From an uncultured Bacteroidia bacterium (GTDB lineage Bacteria > Bacteroidota > Bacteroidia > Bacteroidales > UBA932), in contig CACYHF010000028.1 of the NCBI GenBank assembly GCA_902774155.1, positions 1 through 61,505 of the forward strand: 61,505 nt of DNA, in the 5' to 3' direction. Position 1 is the first letter of the stretch, and each line of letters opens with the position of its first letter. Made by a program: the position numbers and the translations under genes. The notes under the pieces are model-generated. The model was not told the DNA's origin and did no database searches. It worked only from the letters and a program-made list of their open reading frames with translations. Shown here piece by piece: positions 18,642 through 27,911 of this stretch.

Positions 18642-19199
18642 CTATTTGGTCAGACGGATGAGACGGCCTTCAATCGGGACACCGTTCACCTTGAATCCCG
18701 TGTAGCTTTCCGGATCGCCACTGATATCCCAGCGGAAGGCGTGCTGGACCCGGATAACATCCCTGCTGCCATCGGGCCAGGAAATTTTCAGATCCGTGTC
18801 CCATGTTTTGGTGCCGTCCAGTTGCCCGAAGCGAAGAAGCACCTCATCGGACTGGGTGTACGACTTGGGGTAGATATAGAAACCTATCAGTCTGGCCGCA
18901 ATGGCTTTTGTGGCGGCCGATGGCCACAGGAATTCCTGGCCTTCAAATGTGGCGGAAAATGGTTTTGACAGCCAATTGCCCGGCGTGGATTCATCAAACA
19001 GGTCGTTTCCCTTGGCGTCCGTCACCACAAAAAGGAATTCCACGGGGTAAATATCCCAAATCATACCCGGCTTGGGGCTATAACTGGGTTTATTCAGAAA
19101 GGCCTCAAAGGTTTCGTCCGAATCTTTTGAATCTTTTCCACACGAAATCAGCGTCAGCACTGCAGCCAACATCCAAAACCATTTTTTCATACTATTCAT
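18642..19199 (-). CDS. Small lipoprotein of unknown function
   Basis: 185 aa. N-terminal signal with lipobox LISC (MKKWFWMLAAVLTLISC), then a mostly beta-rich soluble part (AFRWDISGDPESYTGFKVNG). No family recognised. A promoter box lies at 19249-19256. Placed between REPIN copy A and the RAYT gene, it may have been carried along with them, but its composition is host-like. Confidence 0.7.
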   Translation of the reverse strand: MNSMKKWFWMLAAVLTLISCGKDSKDSDETFEAFLNKPSYSPKPGMIWDIYPVEFLFVVTDAKGNDLFDESTPGNWLSKPFSATFEGQEFLWPSAATKAIAARLIGFYIYPKSYTQSDEVLLRFGQLDGTKTWDTDLKISWPDGSRDVIRVQHAFRWDISGDPESYTGFKVNGVPIEGRLIRLTK

Positions 19200-19248
19200 A
19201 TCTTTTAGCTATAAACCCAGGCGGAGTAACAATCTTGCACACCATTGG

Positions 19249-19256
19249 CAAAGATA
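19249..19256 (-). promoter_or_regulatory. -7 box of the lipoprotein gene
   Basis: TATCTTTG on the minus strand, 49 bases before the ATG at 19199. It lies in the gap after the RAYT stop. Confidence 0.68.
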
Positions 19257-19266
19257 AAAAGAATTA

Positions 19267-20190
19267 TCAGACATCAGGCGTTTTTCCAAGGGTCTTCTGC
19301 ACCTCTTCCCGTTCCATCCCGAAAACCCGGGCCAGTTGATTCACTGTTGTTTTATGCGTTCGCCAGAGATACGGGATCAGCCGTTTCTTCTTCTCCAGGG
19401 TCAGTTGACCGAGTTCTGACTTGAACCAGCGGTCGGCGGTATCGGCCGCCACCTTGTAGAATTCGGTATCCGGCAGCATCCGCCGGGGCCCGTCAACCAA
19501 CTTCTCCTGCATTTCGGCCGGATTTACTCCGCCAATTGTCTTCAGCCAGAAAGCGGGGTCATTGTTAAACACCTGTTCCAGATACGCGACATCACAGAAA
19601 CTGGCCGGAATCAGATGATGATCCGGGTCCAACAACCAGGGAACATCCGTCAAGCTATCCCGTGTGTGCATCCATTCCCCTTTCTCGCGTTTGTTCAGGG
19701 CTGCCACTCTTTGGCTTCCCGAAATAGCATGCGTCCCGGAAAACATGGCCCGGAAACCGCTCCAGGGATACTCTTGTACCGGACAGCCGTTATCCAGCGC
19801 ATTCCGGGGAATATAGGCCAGGGCATTGCGGACATGCCATTCATTATCCAACGTAACAGCCTTCACATTTACATGACGGAGAAGACTCTTTTCCCCATAC
19901 TTGGCACTAAACCACTGAGAATACATCCTTTTCAACTCCAAACCAAAAGCGTCGGCATCTTTTTGTGAAACAGCCAGCACCGCCACGTGGCAGTGATTGG
20001 AAACCGACGCATAAATCACTACAATTACATTCTTCCTCTTTGCGCAAATGGCTATGTATTTGACCATTACGTCATAATCTTCTTCGTCCCTGCAGATGAC
20101 AGCTTTTTCCAACCCCTTCATGCTCACATGAAAAGGCTGGACATTTCTAAGATCCCCTGAGGGAAGCATTCGGACAACAATCCTTCTCAT
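19267..20190 (-). CDS. REP-associated tyrosine transposase (RAYT, Y1/HUH family)
   Basis: 307 aa. The Y1_Tnp domain has the HUH metal motif as H66-C-H68 in SNHCHVAVLAV and a tyrosine-bearing helix ELKRMYSQWFSAKYG for the catalytic Tyr. A C-terminal helix-turn-helix-like segment (LWRTHKTTVNQLARVFGM) is common in RAYTs of this phylum. RAYTs are single-copy, domesticated relatives of IS200/IS605 transposases that mobilise short palindromic REP elements. Three matching elements lie in this window, one only 14 bases upstream of the start. The gene is intact. Confidence 0.92.
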   Translation of the reverse strand: MRRIVVRMLPSGDLRNVQPFHVSMKGLEKAVICRDEEDYDVMVKYIAICAKRKNVIVVIYASVSNHCHVAVLAVSQKDADAFGLELKRMYSQWFSAKYGEKSLLRHVNVKAVTLDNEWHVRNALAYIPRNALDNGCPVQEYPWSGFRAMFSGTHAISGSQRVAALNKREKGEWMHTRDSLTDVPWLLDPDHHLIPASFCDVAYLEQVFNNDPAFWLKTIGGVNPAEMQEKLVDGPRRMLPDTEFYKVAADTADRWFKSELGQLTLEKKKRLIPYLWRTHKTTVNQLARVFGMEREEVQKTLGKTPDV

Positions 20191-20204
20191 CTTCTTTTCG
20201 TTTT

Positions 20205-20338
20205 TTGGGCCAGGTCCCCCTGTTTTCGGGCCAGGTCGGATTTTGTGCCCGGGACCGCGCCCGCATTTTCTTTATTATACGCTCTCCAGGGCCGAAAACG
20301 TGGGCTAGGTCCCGACCCTGAAATCGGACCTGGCCCAA
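20205..20338 (+). repeat. REPIN-like element, copy B
   Basis: 134 bp, bounded by TTGGGCCAGGTCC and its complement, with the same internal layout as copy A and only scattered differences (for example TGGGCTAGGTCC in the third arm). It sits between the RAYT start and the dprA stop, so RAYT lies between copies A and B in direct orientation. Confidence 0.88.
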
Positions 20339-20345
20339 AGGCGAG

Positions 20346-21467
20346 TTATTCCCAGCCTGGGGCAAGGGAGCAGCGGCGGAGGAGGTCGGTGGTCACCACG
20401 CCGTCGGCCTCCAGCTGTCCCACGGCGCCGAGGATTTCCCCATAAGGCCGATGAAGGGCCCCGCAGAGTTCCTCCAGGCCGATTCCCCGCTGCGCCTGCA
20501 CGGCCAGCCCCACCGCAACCGGCAGGGCTCCGGCGCCGTATTGCCGGGTGAGCCGGGCCTGGAGCACCTTTTCGGGCGGGTCGCCCGCCTGATAGGTGAC
20601 CCAGGATCCGCCGGCGTCCCGATGCCGCCGGGAGCCTCCAAGCCCCAGCGCATCCACCAACTGTTCCGGAGAGGTGATAATCCGGGCCATCTGCGTGGCG
20701 ATGAGGGAGTTGCAGCCGGCACTGCGCACGTCGTCCAGGCGCCCGGGCACCGCGAAAACATCCCGGTCGTACTCCACTGCATATTTGGCAGTCATCAGCG
20801 AACCGCCCTTGGTTTTGGACTCCACCACCACCACGGCCGATACCAGGCCGGCGATGATGCGGTTCCGCCGGACAAAATTCAGGGCCACCGGCTGTGTATC
20901 CAGCGGATAGTCCGTGAGCAAGCCGCAGCCCGGCGTTTCCACCATGGAACGGGCCAGTTGTTCGTGCTGCCAGGGATAGATGCTGTCCAGGCCGGTTGCC
21001 ATAATCCCAATCGTGGGCAAACCGCATTCCAACGCCGTCCGGTGGGCCACACCGTCCACGCCCAGGGCCAGGCCGCTCACAATGGTAGGCTGCACGGCAG
21101 CATCGGCCAATGCCAGGACCAGTTTCCGGCACCAAGCCTTTCCGTAGGGGCTCAGATCACGTGTGCCCACAAAGGCCACCAGGGGCCTCAGGGCAAATAT
21201 TTCCGTTGGGGAAGACGTCCCGTTCAGATACAGTCCCAAGGGAGGCTCCGGACATTCGCGGAGGGCTTCGGGATAGTCTTCATCCAGTATGGATAAGAAG
21301 CGGAAGCCCCGCTCACGGATTTGTTTCAGTTCCTGCTCCGCCCACGCCAGCTGATCGGGCTCCAGCCGGGCAATGTGGGCATCCAAATCATCCAGCACTT
21401 GCCGGGGGTGAAAGCCAAAATGCTTGTTCAGGGCGCATAGCGCCACTTGTCTGTCTATCGTACTCAT
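20346..21467 (-). CDS. dprA: DNA-processing protein DprA
   Basis: About 373 aa. Rossmann-like DprA core with VAFVGTRDLSPYG, IVSGLALGVDGVAHRTAL, GSLMTAKYAVEYDRDVFAVPG and a C-terminal winged-helix. DprA loads RecA on incoming single-stranded DNA during natural transformation and is also kept in many bacteria not known to be competent. Start chosen at 21467 (MSTIDRQVAL), preceded by TATCTTGG, a near -7 box, which would make the transcript leaderless. Confidence 0.92.
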   Translation of the reverse strand: MSTIDRQVALCALNKHFGFHPRQVLDDLDAHIARLEPDQLAWAEQELKQIRERGFRFLSILDEDYPEALRECPEPPLGLYLNGTSSPTEIFALRPLVAFVGTRDLSPYGKAWCRKLVLALADAAVQPTIVSGLALGVDGVAHRTALECGLPTIGIMATGLDSIYPWQHEQLARSMVETPGCGLLTDYPLDTQPVALNFVRRNRIIAGLVSAVVVVESKTKGGSLMTAKYAVEYDRDVFAVPGRLDDVRSAGCNSLIATQMARIITSPEQLVDALGLGGSRRHRDAGGSWVTYQAGDPPEKVLQARLTRQYGAGALPVAVGLAVQAQRGIGLEELCGALHRPYGEILGAVGQLEADGVVTTDLLRRCSLAPGWE

Positions 21468-21495
21468 ACCGCCAAGATAAGGCGGAAAAAAGAAA

Positions 21496-21527
21496 AACAA
21501 CACAATCGTAAAAAAGATTGTGTTGTT
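21496..21527 (-). terminator. Terminator of queA
   Basis: 12-bp perfect inverted repeat AACAACACAATC with an 8-base loop. Read on the minus strand it is followed by a T-rich run, so it should end queA transcription before dprA. Confidence 0.85.
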
Positions 21528-21556
21528 TCAGGTGATTTTCTGTTTTTTCTTACGAT

Positions 21557-22606
21557 TTAGACAATCAGAAGGGCGTCTCCGTAAGGGCCGAACTTGTATC
21601 CTTCCTTGAGCGCTTCCTCATAGGCGGCCATCACCGGCTTGTACCCACCGAAGGCGGCCACGCTCATAAGCATAGTGCTCTGGGGCAGGTGGAAGTTGGA
21701 AACGATGGCATCCGGAACGGAATACTGGTACGGCGGGAAGATGAACTTGTTGGTCCAGCCGTCGTAGGCGTTCACTTCGTGGGTGGTGGTCACGTAGGTT
21801 TCCAGGCCACGCATAACGGTAGCGCCAACGGCACAGACCTTCTTGCCGGTACGCTTGGCCTTGTTAATCACGGCGGCTGCCTCTTCCGGGATAATCAGGC
21901 GCTCGGAGTCCATCCGGTGCTTGGACAGGTCTTCCACATCCACGGTACGGAAATGGCCGATACCCATATGAACCGTAATGAAAGCCTTATCGATATCCTT
22001 GAGGATCATACGGTTGAACAGCTCACGGCTGAAGTGCAGACCGGCCGCAGGAGCGCTCACGGCACCCTCGTGGGCGGCAAAGATGGTCTGATAGTTCTCC
22101 ACGTCTTCCGGGGTGGTCTTTTCCTTTACCCATTCCGGGACATAGGGTTCGCCCAGCGCGAAGAGGGCCTCCTTGAAGTCTTCGTAGGAACCGTCGAAGA
22201 GGAAGCGCAGCGTACGGCCGCGGGAGGTGGTGTTGTCAATGACTTCGGCCACCATGGATTCGTCCTCGCCGAAATACAGTTTGTTGCCGATGCGGATTTT
22301 GCGGGCCGGATCCACAATCACATCCCAGAGGCGCTGTTCGCGGTTCAGTTCCCGGAGCAGGAGCACCATAATATCGGCCCCCGTCTTTTCCTTCTTGCCG
22401 AACAGGCGGGCAGGAAAGACTTTGGTGTCGTTAAGGACGAAGACGTCCCCCTTGCCGAAATAGTCGATGATATCTTTGAACAGACGGTGCTCGATGCTGC
22501 CGTCGGCGCGATGCAGGACCATCAGGCGTGCCTCGTCCCGCCAGCGGGGAGGTTCCTGGGCAATCCGGTCCTTGGGAAGGTCGAAGTTGAATTGGGATAG
22601 TTTCAT
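21557..22606 (-). CDS. queA: S-adenosylmethionine:tRNA ribosyltransferase-isomerase
   Basis: 349 aa, the usual length. Transfers and isomerises the ribosyl part of SAM to preQ1-tRNA in queuosine synthesis. The opening [69 protein letters not shown] and [16 protein letters not shown] motifs are all present. Single gene with its own terminator. Confidence 0.96.
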   Translation of the reverse strand: MKLSQFNFDLPKDRIAQEPPRWRDEARLMVLHRADGSIEHRLFKDIIDYFGKGDVFVLNDTKVFPARLFGKKEKTGADIMVLLLRELNREQRLWDVIVDPARKIRIGNKLYFGEDESMVAEVIDNTTSRGRTLRFLFDGSYEDFKEALFALGEPYVPEWVKEKTTPEDVENYQTIFAAHEGAVSAPAAGLHFSRELFNRMILKDIDKAFITVHMGIGHFRTVDVEDLSKHRMDSERLIIPEEAAAVINKAKRTGKKVCAVGATVMRGLETYVTTTHEVNAYDGWTNKFIFPPYQYSVPDAIVSNFHLPQSTMLMSVAAFGGYKPVMAAYEEALKEGYKFGPYGDALLIV

Positions 22607-22664
22607 GTAGTCCGTAAACTTGATACTTTATATATACGGTACTTTTGGGAAAATAGTTTCAATG

Positions 22665-23591
22665 TTATTTCCCGTAGGCGTCCAGCCGGGCCTGGGCCGA
22701 GCGCCGATCCGCCTCCGTCTCCCCGTACTGGACCATAAGGTTCAAGTACTTCTTTTCCAGCTTGACGTCTTTCTGGGCGCGGGCCATCAGGATGCCGCCC
22801 TTGATGGCCGACATATCGCCGGGATGCTTCTTGAGCACCTGGTCGAAGTATTTCCGGGCTTTCTTGTAGTCTTTTTTCACCAAATAATAGGACCCGAGGT
22901 TGTCCAGGTACATAGGTTCATCCTTGCAATAGGTGAGCAGGTGCTCCGACAAGCTCCGGAAAGCCTCGACCGAAGTGTCCGAGCCGATCCGGAACAAGGC
23001 GGCGCAGTAATCCTGCATAAGGGCCTTGAATTGATCCTGGGTTACGGTGCCCAGGGTTTCGTGCTCCCAGTCGGGCTTGCGCTGGAAGTTGTAATCCACC
23101 AGGGTCTTGAGCTCCTGCAGGGTCATCTCCGGCTTCTCCTTCTCGTATCCCATGAGGGCGTCGATTTTGGCAAAACGCCAGTCCAGGCGGTTCTGCTTGG
23201 CGGCGATGGCCCGGGTGATAGCCGAATTGGCCGTGGCGAAGAGGGCGTCGTCGTAGTCGAATACCTCGAAATAGTTCACCTTGTTGCCCAGGGAGTCCTT
23301 CATAGGAACCAGCGGAGGCTGGCCCAGGTAACGGTCCTGATCCAACTGGACGATCCGGGACGACTGGCAGCGGGCGTAACAGAAAGAGAAGCGCGCCAAC
23401 ATATGGTTGGTGTCGTCGGGCCAGGCGGCTTCCCAACGGTCCAGGAGGGTTTCCACCCCTACGCCGGCGGGACCCACCCGCTCTACCAGGTTGTTGTAAC
23501 GGCGGAGGAATTCCTCCTTGGAGTAGGGCTCCTGGGCGCAGAGCGGCAGCAGGATGGCCAGGCCTAATACTATGGTAATGAGTTTTTTCAT
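22665..23591 (-). CDS. Exported TPR-containing protein of unknown function
   Basis: 308 aa. Signal peptide MKKLITIVLGLAILLPLCAQ, then helical sequence with a tetratricopeptide-like pair (YYLVKKDYKKARKYFDQVLKKHPGDMSAIKG). Probably periplasmic and protein-binding. Its ATG overlaps the stop of the methyltransferase gene by 4 bases, so they share a transcript. No specific family recognised. Confidence 0.7.
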   Translation of the reverse strand: MKKLITIVLGLAILLPLCAQEPYSKEEFLRRYNNLVERVGPAGVGVETLLDRWEAAWPDDTNHMLARFSFCYARCQSSRIVQLDQDRYLGQPPLVPMKDSLGNKVNYFEVFDYDDALFATANSAITRAIAAKQNRLDWRFAKIDALMGYEKEKPEMTLQELKTLVDYNFQRKPDWEHETLGTVTQDQFKALMQDYCAALFRIGSDTSVEAFRSLSEHLLTYCKDEPMYLDNLGSYYLVKKDYKKARKYFDQVLKKHPGDMSAIKGGILMARAQKDVKLEKKYLNLMVQYGETEADRRSAQARLDAYGK

Positions 23592-24751
23592 CGGATATCC
23601 ATTCTAATTCGTTTGGCTTTGGGATACAGGTTGTTGCAGCGCTTTCCCAGATTTTTCCCCTGTCCCAGGGGCAGGCCCAGGTAACAGAGCGTGAGAAGGC
23701 CGGTGGGCGCTTCCGGCGGCAGCACCAGGGCGTCGCCGTGCAGGTAATGCAAGGCCGATAGGCGGTCCAGCTCCCAGCGCGGAGCGTCCGCGGCGGGAGC
23801 GGAGGAAGCGGGGATTTCGGCGCGGAAAAGATCGAAGGGACGGCCCGAAAAACAGGTTTCCGGCGAACCGTGTTTGCGCAGGGCGGCCACGTACTGCCCT
23901 TCGCCGGGCACCAGGCCGGGCAGCATCAGCAGCCCGTGTTCCGTAGTGACAGCCGGGGCCTGCTCCGGCAGCGGGAGGATATCGGCCCCCAGCTCCCGGG
24001 CTATCCAGGATACGGTATCGTCGTTTTCCAGGCGGTTGAACGTACAGGTTGAATAGAGCAGGAAGCCGCCGGGCTTGAGCACGGGCCAGATGTCCCGGAG
24101 AATCCGCCGGGCGCGGGCGGCGCAGAATTCAACGGTTTTAGGCGACCACTCCGCCACGGCCAGGGCGTCTTTTCGGAACATACCCTCGCCGGAGCAGGGA
24201 ACATCGGCCACTACCACGTCGAAGAGCGGACTATCTCCGAAGGCCGACGGATCCCGTGACACCGTGCCCACCCGCGGGTCTCCCCAGGTTTCCACATTGG
24301 ATCGCAGCACGGCATAACGGTTGCGCATTACTTCGTTGGCCAGCAGGGTGAAATGGTCTCCAAAGCGGTCCCGCAGCGAGGCGGCCAGGTCTGTAGTTTT
24401 GCCACCGGGGGCGGCACACAGGTCCAGCACGCAGGCTCCGGGCTCCAGTTCCAACTGGCGGAAAATATGTCCCACCAGCATGGCGGAAGTATCCTGAACA
24501 TAATAGGCGCCCGCGTGAAACAGCGGGTCCAGCGTGAAAACAGGCCGTTCCGGAAGCAGAAACCCATAAGGGCTCCAGGGAACGGGTGTGGCGTTAGGGA
24601 AAGGGCAGGCCGATAACTTGGCCGGATTCAGCCGGATGGATACGGAAGGAGCGGCCTGAAGTGCCTCCAGCACCCCGGCGGCCCGGTCTGCACCTACAGA
24701 ACCGGCCAGCAGCTCCTGAAATCCTTCCGGGAAAGCAATCATTTGCTCCAC
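23588..24751 (-). CDS. RsmB/RsmF-like rRNA (cytosine-C5) methyltransferase
   Basis: 387 aa. SAM-binding motif VLDLCAAPGGKTTDLA, the DVPCSGEGMFRKD motif (release cysteine) and YSTCTFNRLENDDTV (catalytic cysteine), with an RNA-binding C-terminal extension as in RsmF (16S C1407). Methylates rRNA cytosines. ATG at 24751 (MEQMIAF) overlaps the upstream gene by 13 bases; the second ATG at 24742 is an alternative. Confidence 0.88.
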   Translation of the reverse strand: MEQMIAFPEGFQELLAGSVGADRAAGVLEALQAAPSVSIRLNPAKLSACPFPNATPVPWSPYGFLLPERPVFTLDPLFHAGAYYVQDTSAMLVGHIFRQLELEPGACVLDLCAAPGGKTTDLAASLRDRFGDHFTLLANEVMRNRYAVLRSNVETWGDPRVGTVSRDPSAFGDSPLFDVVVADVPCSGEGMFRKDALAVAEWSPKTVEFCAARARRILRDIWPVLKPGGFLLYSTCTFNRLENDDTVSWIARELGADILPLPEQAPAVTTEHGLLMLPGLVPGEGQYVAALRKHGSPETCFSGRPFDLFRAEIPASSAPAADAPRWELDRLSALHYLHGDALVLPPEAPTGLLTLCYLGLPLGQGKNLGKRCNNLYPKAKRIRMDIR

Positions 24752-25185
24752 TGTGCGGGATCGAACCCTTCCGGCATTTTGCCGTTGGAGGCATCCACCA
24801 GACCATCCACCACTTTATCCAGGGCTTCTTTTATCTTGCCGGAGAGCATCATCTTCATCATCAGATTCAGATCGGCCTCTACATTGATCCAGAAGTCCGT
24901 CTTATACGGGTCTTCCGCTGCAGGCTCGAAGTGCAGCACCAGGTGAAAGGCGAAGGGAGCGTCATAATCCACCAGTTCGATGCGGGAATACGGCACGCGC
25001 TGGTGCACTTTCACGCCGATATGGAAGCCCTGTACCGTGGCGGTAAGGGTATCGTAATCTGCGGTAATCATATCCCGTTTGTCCTCCGGGAGCATGCGCT
25101 GAAAATTCTGCATGTCCACAAAAGACATATACAGTTCGTACGGTTGGCGGGAAACGATCCCGTGTTTGCTTTCGATTTCCGTCAT
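24739..25185 (-). CDS. SRPBCC/START-like domain protein
   Basis: 148 aa. The pattern begins ESKHGIVSRQPYELYMSFVDMQNFQRMLP and continues with a helix-grip fold typical of polyketide cyclase/SRPBCC proteins (RIELVDYDAPFAFHLVLHFEP, then a long C-terminal helix). Binds a hydrophobic ligand of unknown type. First gene of the operon with the methyltransferase and TPR genes. Confidence 0.72.
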   Translation of the reverse strand: MTEIESKHGIVSRQPYELYMSFVDMQNFQRMLPEDKRDMITADYDTLTATVQGFHIGVKVHQRVPYSRIELVDYDAPFAFHLVLHFEPAAEDPYKTDFWINVEADLNLMMKMMLSGKIKEALDKVVDGLVDASNGKMPEGFDPAQWSK

Positions 25186-25208
25186 ATTTTCTTACATTTG
25201 CAGTCCTG

Positions 25209-25216
25209 CAAAGATA
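25209..25216 (-). promoter_or_regulatory. -7 box of the SRPBCC operon
   Basis: TATCTTTG on the minus strand, 23 bases before the ATG at 25185. Confidence 0.7.
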
Positions 25217-25225
25217 GCAAAAATC

Positions 25226-25837
25226 ATGCACAAAATTTATTTCGAGAAGCGCTGTATCATTATCTGTTCCCCGTCGGACGAAGCCCTGGCCGATCCCAAC
25301 TCCGTGGAATTCCACCTGGGAGAGGTGTTGGATATCCATGCCCTGGTGCGCATGTTCGAGGTACAGGACACCCTGTCCCGTATCTATATTCCCACAACGG
25401 ATACGGAAAAGGCCTATCGGCGCATCTGCTCGGAATTCAAGGAGGTGAATGCGGCCGGCGGCCTGGTGAGCAACCGGCGCGGGGATTATCTGCTCATTTC
25501 CCGGAACGGCCTCTGGGACCTTCCCAAAGGCCATCAGGAGGCAGGAGAAGATATCGAAGTGTGCGCCATGCGCGAAGTGCAGGAGGAAACCGGCGTGGAT
25601 CAGCTGGAACTGCGCCGCCTCATCTGCATCACGGACCACGTGTATTTCCGCCAGGGCCTTTGGCATCTGAAACACACCTGGTGGTACGATATGCTGTACA
25701 CGGATCCCACCAACCTCACGCCTCAGCGCGAAGAAGACATCACCAAGGCGGCCTGGGTGGCCAAATCGTCCCTGCCACCTTTCCTTAAGAATACTTATCC
25801 TTCCATCGTAGAGGTCTTCCGCGAAGCCAGAATTTAG
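25226..25837 (+). CDS. NUDIX hydrolase
   Basis: 203 aa. A full NUDIX box is seen in GHQEAGEDIEVCAMREVQEETGV (Gx5Ex7REUxEExGU), preceded by GLWDLPKG. Hydrolyses a nucleoside diphosphate linked to another group. The N-terminal ~65 residues are an extra domain seen in Bacteroidota homologues. Start at 25226 (MHKIYFEKRC), as upstream codons run through the divergent promoter. Confidence 0.88.
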   Translation: MHKIYFEKRCIIICSPSDEALADPNSVEFHLGEVLDIHALVRMFEVQDTLSRIYIPTTDTEKAYRRICSEFKEVNAAGGLVSNRRGDYLLISRNGLWDLPKGHQEAGEDIEVCAMREVQEETGVDQLELRRLICITDHVYFRQGLWHLKHTWWYDMLYTDPTNLTPQREEDITKAAWVAKSSLPPFLKNTYPSIVEVFREARI

Positions 25838-25856
25838 CCACCTTAATAGAATATAG

Positions 25857-25989
25857 TTGGGCCAGGTCCGATTTCAGCGTCGAGACCTGGCCCACGTTTT
25901 TGGCCCTGGGGAGAGTATATCCAAGAAAATGCGGGCGCGGTCCCGGGCACAAAATCAGACCTGGCCCGTAAACAAGGGACCTGGCCCAA
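25857..25989 (-). repeat. REPIN-like element, copy C (inverted)
   Basis: 133 bp with the TTGGGCCAGGTCC / GGACCTGGCCCAA ends of copies A and B but in reverse orientation. Its complement aligns along the full length, including GGTCTGATTTTGTGCCCGGGACCGCGCC. It lies just upstream of the tatD promoter, about 5.5 kb from the RAYT gene, showing dispersal. Confidence 0.87.
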
Positions 25990-26006
25990 CGTGCCGTTTT
26001 TTTGCG

Positions 26007-26014
26007 TATCTTTG
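26007..26014 (+). promoter_or_regulatory. -7 box of tatD-ansA
   Basis: TATCTTTG, 5 bases before the ATG at 26020; leaderless transcript likely. Confidence 0.72.
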
Positions 26015-26019
26015 TGGAT

Positions 26020-26784
26020 ATGTTTGTGGACACGCATACGCATTTCTACGACGAGTGGCTGCTGCCGGATGCGGAGGAGGCTGTTCAGCGGGCGCTGGAG
26101 GCCGGAGTGGGCAAGATGATCCAGGCCGATGTGGACAGCCGGGAGCGGCCCGCTATGTGGGAGATTGGCAATCGGCACCCCGGAGTCATTTTCCAGATGC
26201 TGGGGCTCTACCCTGGCTCCGTGACGGAAAACTGGCAGGAAGAATTGAGTGCCCTTGAGCCTTATCTGAATAAAGGAATTGTTGCAATTGGAGAAATTGG
26301 GCTGGATTATCACGAAGGGCTGGAGTATGTGAAGGAGCAGAAGGAAGTGCTGCGGCTGCAGTTCGAGCTGGCCGCGAGGCTGGACCTTCCGGTGAACATT
26401 CACCTGCGGGATGCCTGGGAAGATTTTTTTGCGGTACTTTCAGATTGTAAGCACCTGCACCTGCGCGGGAATCTCCATTGCTTCACCGCCAGCTATGAAA
26501 TCTACGAAAGGGCCAATCGCTGGGCCGATTTCTCCGTGGGAATCGGCGGCGTCATTACCTTTAAAAATGCAAGTCTACCCAAGACCGTAGCCAGGATTCC
26601 GCTGGAAAAGATTCTGCTGGAAACCGACGCCCCCTACCTGGCACCCGTCCCTTATCGCGGACGGCGCAACGAAAGCGCCTACATCCCTTATATCGCCGCC
26701 AAGGTGGCAGAGGTGAAGGGCTTGTCCCTGGAACAAATTGAAACCATCACCACCCATAACGCTGAAACCCTGTTCGGAATATGA
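26020..26784 (+). CDS. TatD family hydrolase
   Basis: 254 aa. Metal-dependent TIM-barrel hydrolase with FVDTHTHFYDEW, AIGEIGLDYHEG, NIHLRDAWEDF, HCFTASYE and LLETDAPYLAP. TatD enzymes are 3'-5' exonucleases in DNA repair and quality control. Start at the ATG of MFVDTHTHF; a longer ORF start at 26002 would lie in the promoter. Overlaps ansA by 4 bases. Confidence 0.94.
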   Translation: MFVDTHTHFYDEWLLPDAEEAVQRALEAGVGKMIQADVDSRERPAMWEIGNRHPGVIFQMLGLYPGSVTENWQEELSALEPYLNKGIVAIGEIGLDYHEGLEYVKEQKEVLRLQFELAARLDLPVNIHLRDAWEDFFAVLSDCKHLHLRGNLHCFTASYEIYERANRWADFSVGIGGVITFKNASLPKTVARIPLEKILLETDAPYLAPVPYRGRRNESAYIPYIAAKVAEVKGLSLEQIETITTHNAETLFGI

Positions 26785-27812
26785 CCGCATCCCTTCTTAT
26801 CATTTACACGGGCGGCACCATCGGCATGAAAGAAGACCCGATGGACGGCACCCTCAAGCCTTTTGACTTCAGCCAGATCATGGAGGAAGTCCCGGAGCTG
26901 AACAAATTCGACGTCAAGATCGATTCCTATACGTTCGACCCACTTATCGACTCTTCCGACGTGGAACCGTCCCTGTGGATTTCCCTGGCCGAACTGATCC
27001 GCGACCGGTACGAAGACTACGATGGTTTCATCATCCTGCACGGGACCGACACCATGGCCTACAGCGCCTCCACCTTGAGTTTTATGCTGGAAGGGCTCAC
27101 CAAACCGGTGGTGTTCACCGGCAGCCAGCTGCCCATCGGCGTACCCCGCACGGACGGCAAGGAAAACCTGATATCGGCCGTGGAAATCGCCGCTGCCAAA
27201 GACTATGAAGGCCACGCCCGCGTACCGGAAGTGTGCATTTACTTCGACTCCAAACTCCTGAGGGGGAACCGTTCCACCAAGTACAGCGCCGAAGCCTTCA
27301 ATGCCTTCGCCTCTCCCAACTGTCCGCCGCTGGCCGAAGCCGGTATCCAGATCCGCTACAACACGGACGTGATCCGGAAGCCCATCTACTGGGATGCCCA
27401 GTTGCGGGTACAGACCCATCTGGATACGCGTGTGGCCATCCTGAAGGTACATCCCGGTATGACCCCGCAGGTGATGCGTTCGGTAGTGAGCGACCCGCTC
27501 ACCCGCGCCTGCATCATTGAAACCTATGGCTCCGGAAACGCCTTGTCCAAGGAGTGGTTCCTGGACATCGTGCGGGAAGCCGCCGCAGCCGGAAAGATCC
27601 TGCTGAACGTAACCCAGTGCAAATCCGGCACTGTGAACATGAACCTGTATGCCACGGGAGCCACCCTGAAACACGCCGGTGTGCTCTCAGGCAGCGATAT
27701 CACCACCGAAGCCGCACTGGGAAAACTGTTCTCCCTGATGGGCCGGAGCGACAACGACGGGTGGGTGAAAACCATGTTGGAAAAGAACCTTTGTGGCGAA
27801 ATAACGAAATAA
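26781..27812 (+). CDS. ansA: Type I (cytoplasmic) asparaginase
   Basis: 343 aa without signal peptide. Catalytic threonine motifs IIYTGGTIGM and HGTDTMAYSAS are present, as are GSQLPIG and the conserved N-terminal dimer contacts. Hydrolyses L-asparagine to aspartate and ammonia, which could feed AspA. ATGA overlap with tatD. Confidence 0.94.
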   Translation: MTASLLIIYTGGTIGMKEDPMDGTLKPFDFSQIMEEVPELNKFDVKIDSYTFDPLIDSSDVEPSLWISLAELIRDRYEDYDGFIILHGTDTMAYSASTLSFMLEGLTKPVVFTGSQLPIGVPRTDGKENLISAVEIAAAKDYEGHARVPEVCIYFDSKLLRGNRSTKYSAEAFNAFASPNCPPLAEAGIQIRYNTDVIRKPIYWDAQLRVQTHLDTRVAILKVHPGMTPQVMRSVVSDPLTRACIIETYGSGNALSKEWFLDIVREAAAAGKILLNVTQCKSGTVNMNLYATGATLKHAGVLSGSDITTEAALGKLFSLMGRSDNDGWVKTMLEKNLCGEITK

Positions 27813-27911
27813 TCTTTGGCAATTTGGATTTTTATTCCTAAATTGCACGACCAAATAGGAATATATTTTTACTAACTAATTCAACTTATAACTAACAACA
27901 CAAAAACGATT

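Noticed and set aside
22640-22665. TACTTTTG on the plus strand upstream of queA
   Set aside because: It fits the -7 consensus but points at a region with no plus-strand gene; the next plus-strand gene is 2.5 kb away.
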